A stretch of DNA of 64,000 nt from CAZSHG01 sp964459995 (GTDB taxonomy: Bacteria; UBP14; UBA6098). The position numbers and the translations under genes were made by a program. The DNA lies in assembly GCA_964459995.1 (NCBI GenBank), contig CAYWOR010000011.1, positions 1-64,000 of the forward strand, in the 5' to 3' direction. The notes below the pieces were generated by a model. The model saw only the letters and a list, made by a program, of their open reading frames with translations, was not told where the DNA came from and searched no databases. Shown piece after piece: positions 16,501 to 24,360 of this stretch; position 1 is the stretch's first letter, and every line of letters starts with the position of its first letter.

Positions 16501-18949
16501 CTATGATGCCGGCCTGCTCGATTACGCGGCTATCCGCAAAGATCCGCAGGTCGATTGGGAGGCTACGGTGGTCGTTCCGGGGCCTTCGGGGCTAACGGTT
16601 CGCGGGTTTAATTCGACCGAATTCGAGATAGATGCGCCGGAAACATTGATTATTCTTGGCTTTGTTGTTCAAACCGGCGGGACATCGGTTTCGGCTTTGC
16701 ACTGTGGGAATATGCTGTATGACATTACCGGCGCGGGCAGTATCGACGGCATTTTCGCGCGTATCGACGGCGTTAATGTCGAGGTTCGCACGGATGGTTG
16801 CGTCGATTCGGTTTGGGTCGATGGTGTTGGTTATCCATCGCCCTACAATACGATTTGGACGCCGGGAGAATCGCATGAGATTGGGGTTCGCGGGGTAATA
16901 CCCTTCGGCGACGGTGTTCGTTACCGGTTCGTCGATTGGGATGACCATCCAGACCGCGTTAGAACAGTATCAGCGCTAACCGATACAGTTTTCGAGGCGA
17001 ATTTCTCGACGCAATACCGTTTCGGAGTCTTCAATTCCGGCGGCGACAGCCCGAATCCGCCGGTGGGCAACCATTGGTTCGATGCCGGCACGGATGTTTT
17101 CGCCTTCGTGCATAATCCCGATCCGGTAACGAATTGGTCTTGCATCGGCTATTATGGCACGGGGAACCTTGTTCTTGGCGGCTCGGAGGATTCGGTGGCG
17201 TTCGCTATCACACAACCGACCTCGATTTATTGGCGTTGGCGCCAGCAGGTGCCGCTTGTCGTGGAATGCGCTTACGGCTGGGCTTACCCGGAGCCGGGGA
17301 CGACATGGTTTGCGGTTGGCGAGGTTGTAAATGCTGTCGCGGATAGTTTTACAATTCTCGCGGCGGATTCCGGAATGCTCTGTGTCGGCTATGTCGGCAC
17401 CGGCTCGGCACCGAGCGGCGTGGGGCATGGAGTAAGTTTCGCGATTCACGAGGCTTCGACATTGATTTGGGAGTTCGAGCCGGCCTATCGCCTTACGATG
17501 GCGGCAGACGGTTGCGGTTACGGCTTCCCTGCAATACTCGACGGTGGCGGTTTCTACCATAACGGCACAGAGGCTGATATCGCGGCATCATTCGGTGTTG
17601 ACGACAGCTTGTTCTTCGCGAATTGGATTTCAGCACCGGTGGGGGCTGTTTTCGGCGATGACTTCGATACGGCAACTTCGGTGCGTGTCGATAGGCCGAT
17701 GGCCGCGATTGCAAAATATCGGCGCGGCTCGAAAATTGAGCTGTTCAAATCGCCGGTGCAGGATTTCGGCGGATTTGTGATAGACGGCGTCGATTACGAC
17801 GAGACCGCGCATGCCTCTGCTTGGGTTCCGAAATGTTGGACTGGAAACATTTCGACTACGATTCAGGACACTGCGGACGGCGGAGATTCGCTTTGGTCTT
17901 TCCTTTCGTGGTCGGACGGTCTTGCGGCGAGCCACGAAATCGGCCCGGTTTGCGGGGATATGACCCTTACGGCGTTTATGCAGAAAAAATATCGCGTTCG
18001 AATTCAAAAAGACCCGATTTGGGATGTTTTCGGAACGATGCGAATCGATGGCGTTACCTTTGGCGGCGCTTCAAGCGCGGACACAACGATGTGGTGGGCA
18101 GAGGGCAGTTCGCATAGTGTCGAAGCGAGCGCTATCGATGCAGACGGCGCGGATAAGCGGCTTGTTTGGAACAGTTGGAACGATGGCGGCGCGAGGGCGC
18201 ATAATGTCGGGCCGATTGTTGCACCGGACAGCCTCGTTGCGCGCTATCATCGGGAATTCCGTATTCTTGCGCAGAAGAATCCCGCTCAGGCGCACGGTTG
18301 GCTCGATTTCAACGGCTTGAGATTCAACGATACAGCCACTGCTTCGAGATGGTATCCGACCGGGGTTCCGGCGCGTATCGAGGTTTCGGCCTCGGATGGT
18401 TCTACCGACACGCTTTGGACTTTCGACCGCTGGAACGACGGCACACTAACTACGGTTTATAATATCGCCGATGTCGATACATCATATACACTTACGGCGC
18501 TATACAGTGAGGAAATCGTCGAGCTTGCATTCAGGCTGGATAGAACCCTTTGGGATATCGGCGATGTTAATATCGGCGTGTCTATGCAGATGATTGCGGG
18601 CGAGGAGATTCCTATCACGAACACCGGCTCGCACGGCATGGTTCTCGGTTTGGCTGTTAGCGACGCCGCCGGTTGGAGCGCGGGTTACGGCAATGGTGAG
18701 AATAGATTCGCTCTTAAGGGGCGCTTCGACGATTCCGCATTGCCGCCGGTAGTTTGGAACACAATAAACGACGGTGTTCTTGCGGATTTGCGTTGGGCGA
18801 CTTCGAGCGTGTTCGGGCCGGGCGGTCTTTATATCGAGCCGGGAACGTCGGAGAATCTTTGGCTGAGGTTCACTGCGCCGATTTCGAGCAGTGTTTACGA
18901 TTCGCGCCAGATTATACTTACTATTTACGGCCATATAGCACTGCCGTAG
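7562..18949 (+). CDS. Giant secreted protein of InlB-B-type repeats and cohesin-like domains
   Basis: A 3795-residue protein with a signal peptide (MKKHRVISILLAFIVLAMAMPLIGA) and a GTG start placed by AGGAG 7 bases upstream. It is built of repeating sets: a 'WSDGGAR.H...TFTA.YD' unit, a divergent InlB B-type unit ('G.GWF..G....FSV.P...F.GW.G.G.GSYTGA.NPA..TMN.P..ETA.W'), a third unit ('Y.GTGG.VP...G.GW') and a cohesin-like sandwich. Six cohesin-like domains start near residues 494, 862, 1233, 1593, 2193 and 2940. The first four are ~360-370 residues apart; the later gaps are larger because extra InlB-type units are added. The final ~145 residues are a different sandwich ending IYGHIALP, with no recognised T9SS sorting domain. 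Likely roles are adhesion or a surface scaffold. It is divergent from the kinase/activator gene. Confidence 0.85.
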   Translation: MKKHRVISILLAFIVLAMAMPLIGAESGGGVVETPGRAESEIETILSAAWDQCITGDEGEIWHLYCAWTIPLFASSLSDLQIMRGNNGCGLLSGEARKTSTVLQFNISDIPDSVVITDLVLVLVVDSIYTTSGAPRIAGNDMLMEATAPSGRLLGPLITNLTDALGGDLGNSSYFSDQAVATPGTLYVRLNADAREDFAAQLARDWFAVGLSVDYLNGANDTVCVGLSDVRTNHKLEVTYAPRLSITVRTDFPDGWLIIDDSIRVESPYVASWAAGETHYINTDSVQTPGLGVKYIWNHWSDGGAKRHLVTVNTTTPQYTAYFDTLYQLTLLCPSYANARPLHPDSVWFEPRSWALIKVWPETTYEGSDSLVRHIFQGWQGTGSGSYTGPNDSAWVQMNGPVTQAAVWDTSYWLNLEYNGTAGGVPAQIGEGWVDVNDSVYIMTQESLLVAGAWYHFEYWSDGAGHLRDSTSAHTWYVNPILPRTLTAHYRVNYRLRVFPEPYTYVSPGNIFYLPAILGADAPFPTDSFQFTLHYDDTKLEFLDIVASVIPWSRLIATPGTGEITVFGDAPGSVLMVDPPETLFYYEMQARITASGEDNIYFDDFRFAFGGAMTYAGLIEIIPEDINITVTTSYGGDSVWIDGTPHPAPYTSVWTGGEEREIGADSLNPLSDVEIARFIGWSDAGARFHDVRPISDSTFTAIYDTLLYLEVLSDYGTTFGSGWFDRGDTPGFSVDPEVVTTDLTRAVFTDWVGVGDGSYTGADNPAVCTMNEPIVETAQWQTQHWLELEYSGTGGAVPTLVGAGWIDEGSWTPISTDEILDDSGTPRYFAWWSGGVIDDRYNYDAMAFIISPDTITAVYADVPFTFALDVPETTVAPSGGIYQIPVRFDIPTASELGNISFHYYFDASLSSYSGISAGDLPWAVLSATNLSSGSVGHILVQASSPASLPVEPEDRLCVLNFIAGSVSGIHDVIAGDAGGDLAGATPDTGVLIIPGNIEATVRTSPLDGTVIIDGDAWPSPRTAVWGGWTAHTIAVDSVQYPEDGVQMLFTGWSDGGARSHEVSPFSDTTFTAEFALKYRLSVITDFGTPSGGGYYNHGIEAVFSVDPESVHVGESYHLFAGWVGEGDESYTGAANPAIATVNEPVIETANWQSYHHIVLEYAGTPVAPALDGGGWYLEGDTAIIEAQDSVFDGASWHYFVFWQGAGTILDRYADSTGGIVDAPRLWTAVYNDSPAEFTFGPPLVTAAEGAGFVAVPVIFNGGASDLDEIGFSVEFDTSLVKLEAAFNGSYSWDDITISGVDDRPIITAFSAIEHTFEAGDTLILLIFYVDVPAGSIPLDFGDPTYDLAGGVATDGEIRITGMIDVVVATDFGGVVEVDGDFYESPFESAWFAGVSHQVGVAQVQNFAVGHRKMFRNWSDGGLRTHYIAPVSDSTFIAYYDDSYYLNIQSDFGTTTGSGWYLAGTMAEFSVSPILVALGDDRFVFAGWNGIGSGHYSGAANPANATVRGPITETAIWREEHYLRTSFAGCPGESPEIAGEGWFAHGSWAAVSAPGVEGDYVFHHWEGGVFTDANSPSTQVRVDSSATVTAVYTDAGIYAEDSVWVMVDDTAMVGVYAVASSATDLDTLHMSLTFGGGILEFVNIYDCGIEWDILNASAVNLGGGALRVNIIARRASPWAVIGNELLFCIGMRAFANGVAPFEMNIAHVHGAEFSAVAGNRSIIVNGGVDITLASAVAESLYLDGTAYSAGSAVEVAVNSPHIASALEIVPDAPGSRFRFDDWDDHSDRIREIRPENDTTLTANYIQQYFVEGSSEYGTVFGDGWFDVGDTAYVGVEPEEFAFGDSLIYRLDSWLGAPVSESNPCTLIIDASFDIEAQWDTLYRVRVESAWGTAITDGWCVRGDSTLLKTWPTEIIEGESRRVFADWTGSGIGSYSGAEDSTWIHPMAPVLEIANWNLEHMLFVENGGRGVIWGGGWIADGDTAWFGVRPRIIDSTGTIRHVFDGWHGAGDAAYNGPDTAAYCTSNGPIHQTATWRREFFLAVDDGGHSTASGAGWYQSGDSAIFSVEPDSEMVSDGIAWVFGSWFGAGLGSYNGADNPATCWMGEPITQIANWDLKYRLTLLDSGAMGIPVLEGGGWHTPHTWVPISAPPIVIAGSSRLSFLKWTGSAVVADSLMPITQALVDTPCTLRAVYANFEVSPPQVMHVGAGEIFAMPAILYYPYLKGLTAIQLDIYFPSGLIDYIDVIPSPTITWNTIIPGVISPGRLRVYASRSTTIFVEPPETLFQVRFRSTGSSAALDTIRFGSLQYDLGGANSIPGQLIIGAPINVVVRSDYAGEGALVMIDGVYYDSPHEATWIAGDPHEISVPQYYPEGHTRATWDRWDDGGARAHIVAPLTPDTFTAFYEVEHELVINATYGTTFGAGWFREGATPIFGLNPDSVRVGNSEYVFSTWTGTGSGSYSGADNPSICTMNGPVTERANYTSRHQLTVNGVRSASFGSGWFPNGWSANFGVVDEIVDSTEGIRWVFTGWTGAYSGVANPANWIVNGPNTQTANWQLQYLLTIESERGTPIGAGWFPAGAVANFSIDGFVDSTAGVRHAFDGWTSTTGGYVGANNPASVTMTRPITQTAHWKIEYLLDVLSDRGTVSGGGWYSEGDSAFFSVDPETVVVGSNRHVFSGWLGEGVSSYSGMENPCGTRMDGPVTEIAQWRVQHRLTVNGGPSATSGGGWFDHGVGAIFSVIEPIIEDSGIRQGFVRWLGIGLGSYTGAGNPSSCTMLESITETAVFDTSFELTVVSDHGTSLGAGFVRKGDSRNFAVLPDSIMSDGAMFLFANWLGTGAGSYSGASNPAIATPVEPVIETAVWDSFFYLAIEAEGCGSAVPVFNGEGWNLAGWVAIGAENPVFDGGVRYHFRHWSGGIFEDEFAAETRISLSSPDTAIAHYATFEVSPAESVFATAGDTAWVPIIVYSDASPLMIDSIGFDFVYDAGLLDYAAIRKDPQVDWEATVVVPGPSGLTVRGFNSTEFEIDAPETLIILGFVVQTGGTSVSALHCGNMLYDITGAGSIDGIFARIDGVNVEVRTDGCVDSVWVDGVGYPSPYNTIWTPGESHEIGVRGVIPFGDGVRYRFVDWDDHPDRVRTVSALTDTVFEANFSTQYRFGVFNSGGDSPNPPVGNHWFDAGTDVFAFVHNPDPVTNWSCIGYYGTGNLVLGGSEDSVAFAITQPTSIYWRWRQQVPLVVECAYGWAYPEPGTTWFAVGEVVNAVADSFTILAADSGMLCVGYVGTGSAPSGVGHGVSFAIHEASTLIWEFEPAYRLTMAADGCGYGFPAILDGGGFYHNGTEADIAASFGVDDSLFFANWISAPVGAVFGDDFDTATSVRVDRPMAAIAKYRRGSKIELFKSPVQDFGGFVIDGVDYDETAHASAWVPKCWTGNISTTIQDTADGGDSLWSFLSWSDGLAASHEIGPVCGDMTLTAFMQKKYRVRIQKDPIWDVFGTMRIDGVTFGGASSADTTMWWAEGSSHSVEASAIDADGADKRLVWNSWNDGGARAHNVGPIVAPDSLVARYHREFRILAQKNPAQAHGWLDFNGLRFNDTATASRWYPTGVPARIEVSASDGSTDTLWTFDRWNDGTLTTVYNIADVDTSYTLTALYSEEIVELAFRLDRTLWDIGDVNIGVSMQMIAGEEIPITNTGSHGMVLGLAVSDAAGWSAGYGNGENRFALKGRFDDSALPPVVWNTINDGVLADLRWATSSVFGPGGLYIEPGTSENLWLRFTAPISSSVYDSRQIILTIYGHIALP

Positions 18950-18973
18950 GAATTGCATATACTCGAGGAAAGA

Positions 18974-18999
18974 GGGCGTCGGTTCGGCGCCCTTTTTTT
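18974..18999 (+). terminator. Rho-independent terminator
   Basis: A 7-bp stem (18974-18980 with 18986-18992, one G-T pair) is followed by seven T. It begins 25 bases after the stop of the giant repeat protein and separates it from the peptidase gene. Confidence 0.85.
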
Positions 19000-19010
19000 A
19001 CTTTTTGTTA

Positions 19011-19038
19011 TTGAAATGTCCTTTCGCATCGGTAGTAT
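19011..19038 (+). promoter_or_regulatory. Possible promoter of the metallopeptidase gene
   Basis: TTGAAA (19011-19016), a 16-base spacer and TAGTAT (19033-19038), just after the terminator. The match is moderate. Confidence 0.35.
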
Positions 19039-19122
19039 TTAATGATTGGAGACTTTTTTTTGGAGGTTTATCGTCCTTTACGAAGAGTTTTTTATGAGAA
19101 TGAACAATTTAGGAGGGTTTCG

Positions 19123-22100
19123 ATGAGCCTCAAAAAAGCTTGCCTACCGCTGATTATTCTTTTCCTCGTCAGTTCGCTTTTCGCGGTTGTTCCGCTTGAA
19201 AACACCGGTATTTCGATAATCAACAACGAACGCCCTAAACCGGGGTCTTCCGAGCCGATGACTTCGGCGGAAATTCCATTGTGCGATGGAATCGACGGCC
19301 ACTTTTACGGCAGAATCGACCCTATTACCAATAGCGTTCAGCTTCTGGCCGGCGCGGGAATACCGATTCCGGGTTTCGTTCAGGTCGATGAGAAAAACGC
19401 CGGCGCGGCGGCTATGACTTTTGTCGAGAATTATGCAGAACTAATCGGCCTCGATGCGGGGAATTTGCGTGTAGAATCGGTCGAATGGCTTAGTAATAGA
19501 GCCTATGTTCATCTTCGGCAACATATTAGTGGCGTTCCCGTTTGGGCTGGTGATTTGAATCTTATCATCCATCCTGACGGCAGGGTTCCTTTCCTTCGCA
19601 ACGACCTTGTGCCCGGAATCGAAACAATTCCTATCCGGACAATCTCCGAGGAAAATGCTGTCGAGATCGCCAGAAATTATGTCAAACCGCTTTCATCCCC
19701 TCAAAGAATCGACCGGCTGGGACTTTTCGTTTATCCGGTCTGGTCGCGTAATTCCTATAATATACGCACTGCTTGGGTGGTCAGGTTGCTTTGTGATAAT
19801 CCCTTGGGGCTTTTCGAGATAGCGGTTGATGCCGCTTCCGGTGCGGTTTTGTCGGCATCGAACGAACTTAGAACAGCCGAGGTTTCCGGAGTTTTGACCG
19901 GAATGTTTCATCCGCAATTCAAGGACGATCCGTTAGAGATAGCGGTTTGGCCTTACGCGAGGCTAACTATCGGTTCAACAAATTATCTTACCGATATAAA
20001 CGGCGAATGGACGGAATACCTCTCGGCATCGCCGCCGTGGAGCTTTACGACAACACACTACGGGACTTTTTGCGATGTCAACAACGGCACCGGGACAGAC
20101 GCGAACTACTCGACCTCTTTTTCCGCCGCTATGTTTAATTTTGGATGGACTTCGGCAACATCGGCGGTCAACGAGATGAATTTGTATTATCAGGTGAACA
20201 AGATTCACGCACATGTCCGCGATACGCTTTTATATAGCGGCATGAACTATCGTATGCCCGCAAAGGTGAACGACTCATCGACGCCGGATAATGCCTATTT
20301 CGATGGCACCGGAATAAATTTTGGAGCTGGGGCTTCGATTTTCTATGATTTGTCGCTTTTCTGCGATATCGTTTTCCACGAATATACTCACGGGGTTACT
20401 CATAAAATCTATCCATACGGCGCTTTGCCATATTCCGGCCAATCCGGGGCAATAGACGAGGGTTTGTCCGATTTCTTCCCCTGTTCGATGACGGATAATC
20501 CGCTTATCGGCGATGGCGGTTTGTATCGAAGCGGCACGGAGTATATGCGTCGGTGCAATAGCTCGCGCAGTTATCCGGCGAACTGGGTCGGGGAGGTTCA
20601 TGCAGACGGCCAGATAATCAGCGGAGCATGGTGGAAAATTCGCAATGAGCTTGGGCGGCATGTTACGGAGATGCTTATCCATCAGACGAGGTTCGCATTT
20701 CCGGAGGATTTCGAGGAATTTTTCTGGGCGACGCTTGCCGCAGACGACGACGATTCGGATATCAGCAACGGCACTCCTAACGCGCGGCTTCTTTATGACA
20801 GCTATTTCGCGCATGGGATTGGTCCCGGATATAATCTAATCGTCGATCACACTCCTTTGCCGAACACCGAAGTAACGACCGGTAACTACTCTGTGCGTGC
20901 AACTTTTATCGCGACACTGGGAATTCAGGCCGATTCTGCGCGAGTGGCATATCGAATCGACGGAGGATCTTGGACAAGCTTGCCCATGTCCATTGTTTTC
21001 GGGGTTTACAGATCGAATATCCCAGCACAGGCCTATGGGACTACGGTCGAGTATTATATCTATTGCCTCGATAACGGCGGCTACCCGATATGCTCGCCTT
21101 CGGACGCGCCTTCGAGCTGGCACACTTTCATTGTGATGCAGGATACCACCCCGCCGGTAGTTAGTGCGATTCCTGTTTCGAGATGGTTCGAGTATGCATG
21201 GCCTCCGCAATTGTCCGCAACTGTTACCGATGAGCACGGTATCGCCAGTGTCAATGTTCATGGGCGAATTGGCGGCATTACACTACCCCCGACTGCAATG
21301 GCTGAGACTGACACGCCGGGAATTTGGCGCGGCAATCTTCCGGGGGTTCCGGCAGGCAACGATACTGTCAGATATTGGATCGAGGCGACGGATATCGCGC
21401 TATCGCCCCATACAACAGTTTTTCCACCGACAGGAGAATTCTTCACGGTCGTTCTTCCGGGTTACGATGAGGACATCGAGGCTACGAACCGCGGCCTTAC
21501 GACATATGGCATCAGAAGCACCTATACAAATCAGTGGGAGCGCGTTCCGATGAACAATCCCTACTCTTCGGGAGGCTATAGCTACGCTTTTACCGATGCC
21601 GGTTCGGGTGAATACGGCGACAATGGTAGCGGCGCTTTGAGCACCCCTCAGCTTCGAATCGGCGAAGTTGCTACATTGACCTTCTGGCACCGGATGAAGG
21701 CCGAGGCGCACTCGTCAAATCCCTCTTATGCTTGGGACGGCGGCATTGTCGAGGTGTCCACCGACGGCGGCGCAACATGGATTCAGGTCGAGCCTTCGCC
21801 GGGGTATAATAAGCGAATTTGGAACAACACCGCCAGCCCCTTCGCCGCGGAAACGCGATGCTATTCGGGTGATATCGCCTGGCGGCAGGAGACGTTGGAT
21901 TTATCGCCTTATGCCCCTCACGCGATGGTTCGGTTCCAGTTCGGTTCGGACGCGCATGTTACAGATGAAGGTTGGTTTATCGACGATATTCAGCTTGTAA
22001 CGGTATTTCCGAATGTCGAAGAGTTTGTTTCCAAGCCCCACCGCATCGCAATCGAAAATATAAGGCCGAATCCATTTAATGCTGTGGCTGTTATCGATTT

Positions 22101-22308
22101 CTCATTGCCTGAAGGAATTAGCGCAGAGCTTCGAATTTACGATGTTTCCGGCAGACTCGTGCGCGGTTTCGAAATCGGCGGCACGATGAAATCTGTCGTA
22201 TGGGACGGGCAGAGCGATTCCGGCGCAGATTTGCCGTCGGGAGTTTATTTCGCGCGTATCCTTTCGGAAAAAGGTTCCGATAGCGCTAAGCTTATATTAC
22301 TCAAGTAG
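19123..22308 (+). CDS. Secreted M4 (thermolysin)-family metallopeptidase with T9SS type A sorting domain
   Basis: The protein has 1061 residues from ATG 19123, which follows AGGAGGG; the open frame extends further upstream to 19042 but gives a poor N-terminus. After a signal peptide there is a fungalysin/thermolysin-type propeptide (FVENYAELIGL...HLRQHISGVPVWAGDL), then the catalytic domain with zinc ligands HEYTH (419-423) and the glutamate of GAIDEGLSD (E446), which aligns with thermolysin's SGAINEAISD. Ig-like domains and a jelly-roll-like segment follow. The last ~85 residues (IRPNPFN...YDVSGRLV...LPSGVYFARI...LILLK) are a T9SS type A sorting domain. It is probably a zinc endopeptidase released or held at the surface after propeptide removal. 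It may process neighbouring surface proteins, but nothing shows this directly. Confidence 0.92.
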   Translation: MSLKKACLPLIILFLVSSLFAVVPLENTGISIINNERPKPGSSEPMTSAEIPLCDGIDGHFYGRIDPITNSVQLLAGAGIPIPGFVQVDEKNAGAAAMTFVENYAELIGLDAGNLRVESVEWLSNRAYVHLRQHISGVPVWAGDLNLIIHPDGRVPFLRNDLVPGIETIPIRTISEENAVEIARNYVKPLSSPQRIDRLGLFVYPVWSRNSYNIRTAWVVRLLCDNPLGLFEIAVDAASGAVLSASNELRTAEVSGVLTGMFHPQFKDDPLEIAVWPYARLTIGSTNYLTDINGEWTEYLSASPPWSFTTTHYGTFCDVNNGTGTDANYSTSFSAAMFNFGWTSATSAVNEMNLYYQVNKIHAHVRDTLLYSGMNYRMPAKVNDSSTPDNAYFDGTGINFGAGASIFYDLSLFCDIVFHEYTHGVTHKIYPYGALPYSGQSGAIDEGLSDFFPCSMTDNPLIGDGGLYRSGTEYMRRCNSSRSYPANWVGEVHADGQIISGAWWKIRNELGRHVTEMLIHQTRFAFPEDFEEFFWATLAADDDDSDISNGTPNARLLYDSYFAHGIGPGYNLIVDHTPLPNTEVTTGNYSVRATFIATLGIQADSARVAYRIDGGSWTSLPMSIVFGVYRSNIPAQAYGTTVEYYIYCLDNGGYPICSPSDAPSSWHTFIVMQDTTPPVVSAIPVSRWFEYAWPPQLSATVTDEHGIASVNVHGRIGGITLPPTAMAETDTPGIWRGNLPGVPAGNDTVRYWIEATDIALSPHTTVFPPTGEFFTVVLPGYDEDIEATNRGLTTYGIRSTYTNQWERVPMNNPYSSGGYSYAFTDAGSGEYGDNGSGALSTPQLRIGEVATLTFWHRMKAEAHSSNPSYAWDGGIVEVSTDGGATWIQVEPSPGYNKRIWNNTASPFAAETRCYSGDIAWRQETLDLSPYAPHAMVRFQFGSDAHVTDEGWFIDDIQLVTVFPNVEEFVSKPHRIAIENIRPNPFNAVAVIDFSLPEGISAELRIYDVSGRLVRGFEIGGTMKSVVWDGQSDSGADLPSGVYFARILSEKGSDSAKLILLK

Positions 22309-22365
22309 TTTCTCTTTCATCCCTCCTTCCCCCTTTCGTGTTTCGATGCGTGAGGGGGATTTCCT

Positions 22366-24360
22366 TTGCGAAAACCGCGTGTTTTCATATATTTGTATGG
22401 TATGAAACCGGAAAGATGGACATACGGACTCGCAGTGGCTGGCATTGCGACAGCGCTTTTCGTGCTAACGATGATGACCACGGTGGGGCTTATCGACTCG
22501 GGAGAACTTGCGCTGGCCTGTGCTGAGCCGGGGATTGCGCATCCCACCGGATATCCGCTATATACGATACTCGGACGGGTTTTCTGCATTCTGACCGGCG
22601 CGGAACCTGTGTTTGCGACAAATTTTATGTCGGCAATTGCTGGTGGAGCGGCAGTTTTCGGGATTTTTCTTATTGCAATTTTGCTCGTCGATAGGTCGAA
22701 TCCCAAAGCCTCGGAGTATTTCAAAATCCTCATGGCTTCGTCGATAGCTCTTATTTTCGGGCTTTCCGGCACGATGTGGGAAATTTCGACGGAGACGGAA
22801 GTTTACGCCCTCGAGATGGCTGTCGATTTTTTCGCGCTGTTTTTCCTTTTGCGATGGTGGTTTGGCGGGGGGACTCGGAATTTACTCGGGGCGGCATATT
22901 TGTTCGGGCTGGCCTTTGGGGTGCATATGCTGACAGTGCTCTTCGCCCCTGCTGTTCTTTTCGTTATGTTCGATTCCCGTAAAAGGCTTAATTTGAAGAT
23001 TTTTCTCGCCGTCACAATGCTTTTCGTGATTGGGCTTAGTGTTTATTTTTATCTGCCGATTCGCGCGGGAATGGCTCCCTATGCGAATTTCGGCGATCCA
23101 TCGAGCTGGGGACGTTTTTGGAGGCATGTCTCCGGATGGCAGTATCGTGTTTGGATGTTCGGCAGAAGCGGCTCCGAGCTTGTGTCGGCGGTGAAGGAAC
23201 TTTTTTCAACGCTGTTTCGCGACACTTTGGGCATCGGTTTGATGCTTGGGGTTTTCGGTCTTGTTTTTGGGTTTATTCGGAATCGTAAAATCGCCGTCAT
23301 GTTGGCTTTGTTGGCGCTTTCGACGATACTATATTCGTTGAATTATTCGATTCCGGACATCGCGCCTTATTATCTTCCGGCATTGGCGAGCATGCTTTTG
23401 GGAATGGCTTGCGTGAGGTTAAAATCGCGAAAGATAGGGTTTTCGATGGCTGTTCTCGCGCTTGTTTCGAGCATTGCTGTCGGAGCGGTTAATTACACAA
23501 AATCTGACCGATCGGAGTATTATCTCGTGGAGGAAACGGCAGGGAATATTCTCGCCCTCGCGCCACGGAATTCGGTTGTATATTTGAACAACTGGGATTG
23601 GTATGCGCCTGCGAAATATCTTCAGCGCGCGCGAGGATTGCGCTCTGATGTTTTTTTGCTCGACTACGAGCTTATGCGGCGATCATGGTATCTTGAGGGG
23701 ATTTTGGTTCGTGAGCCGCGCGCAGAGCTTGCCGGCGGTGCGATTCGGGATTTTATCGCCTCTGTGAAGGTTTTCGAGACCGGCAGGGAAATCGATCCTG
23801 CTCTATTGGAGGGAAAATGGCGCACTATGCACGCCGAAATCGCCCTCTCCAATATTCGTGCGGGAAATCCGGTTTTAGGAACAGCTTATATTGGCGAGTT
23901 TGTCGATGTTTGGAAAGGTGCGCCACAACGGCCATTTGGGATGTTGATGGAGATTTCCGATGACATGGTTCCGCTACGGACAATTCCGCCGGAACTATAT
24001 GAGATTAATGAATTTAGGTCTATGCAAGGGAAAATGACCCCGCGTGAGATTACATTGACAGGAATTTATCAAATAGTCTGGTCGCGGAAGGCAGAATATC
24101 TTTACAGTAAAGGTTTATTTGACGATGCTGTATCATATCTCGAATTGCTTGAGTCGGTTTACCCGAATAATTTCAGATATCCTCAAAATATAGGGATTAT
24201 CCGTATAGAGCAGGAGCGATATGAGGAGGCTATGTCGATTTTTAAGCGTATCGAGCATATTCTTCCTCCCGGATCGCAACCGGAATTTATATATGCAGAT
24301 TTGGAGAAACGAATCGCTCGTCGTGATTCATTACATATGAGGATAAAATATGATAATTGA
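22366..24360 (+). CDS. DUF2723 multispanning membrane protein with C-terminal TPR segment
   Basis: The 664-residue protein opens with the DUF2723 signature: a first membrane helix, then 'GLIDSGELALACAEPGIAHPTGYPLY', followed by about ten further hydrophobic helices to residue ~370. The soluble remainder contains 'NNWDWYAPAKYLQ' and a TPR-like pair near 580-650. DUF2723 proteins are distant relatives of GT-C glycosyltransferases and of TMEM260, and are common in FCB bacteria. Transfer of a lipid-linked sugar in the periplasm is plausible but not shown. I chose TTG at 22366 because GAGGGGGA precedes it at a proper distance; the first ATG (22402) has no such site. Its end overlaps dapF by 11 bases, so the two are probably co-translated. 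Confidence 0.8.
   Translation: MRKPRVFIYLYGMKPERWTYGLAVAGIATALFVLTMMTTVGLIDSGELALACAEPGIAHPTGYPLYTILGRVFCILTGAEPVFATNFMSAIAGGAAVFGIFLIAILLVDRSNPKASEYFKILMASSIALIFGLSGTMWEISTETEVYALEMAVDFFALFFLLRWWFGGGTRNLLGAAYLFGLAFGVHMLTVLFAPAVLFVMFDSRKRLNLKIFLAVTMLFVIGLSVYFYLPIRAGMAPYANFGDPSSWGRFWRHVSGWQYRVWMFGRSGSELVSAVKELFSTLFRDTLGIGLMLGVFGLVFGFIRNRKIAVMLALLALSTILYSLNYSIPDIAPYYLPALASMLLGMACVRLKSRKIGFSMAVLALVSSIAVGAVNYTKSDRSEYYLVEETAGNILALAPRNSVVYLNNWDWYAPAKYLQRARGLRSDVFLLDYELMRRSWYLEGILVREPRAELAGGAIRDFIASVKVFETGREIDPALLEGKWRTMHAEIALSNIRAGNPVLGTAYIGEFVDVWKGAPQRPFGMLMEISDDMVPLRTIPPELYEINEFRSMQGKMTPREITLTGIYQIVWSRKAEYLYSKGLFDDAVSYLELLESVYPNNFRYPQNIGIIRIEQERYEEAMSIFKRIEHILPPGSQPEFIYADLEKRIARRDSLHMRIKYDN

Noticed and set aside
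19042..19122. Upstream extension of the metallopeptidase
   Set aside because: It would place a charged segment before the signal peptide, while ATG 19123 has an ideal AGGAGGG site.
22318..22365. Terminator between the peptidase and the DUF2723 gene
   Set aside because: A 6-bp CCCCCT/AGGGGG arm pair exists but the loop is long, there is no T tract, and the right arm serves as the ribosome binding site of the next gene.
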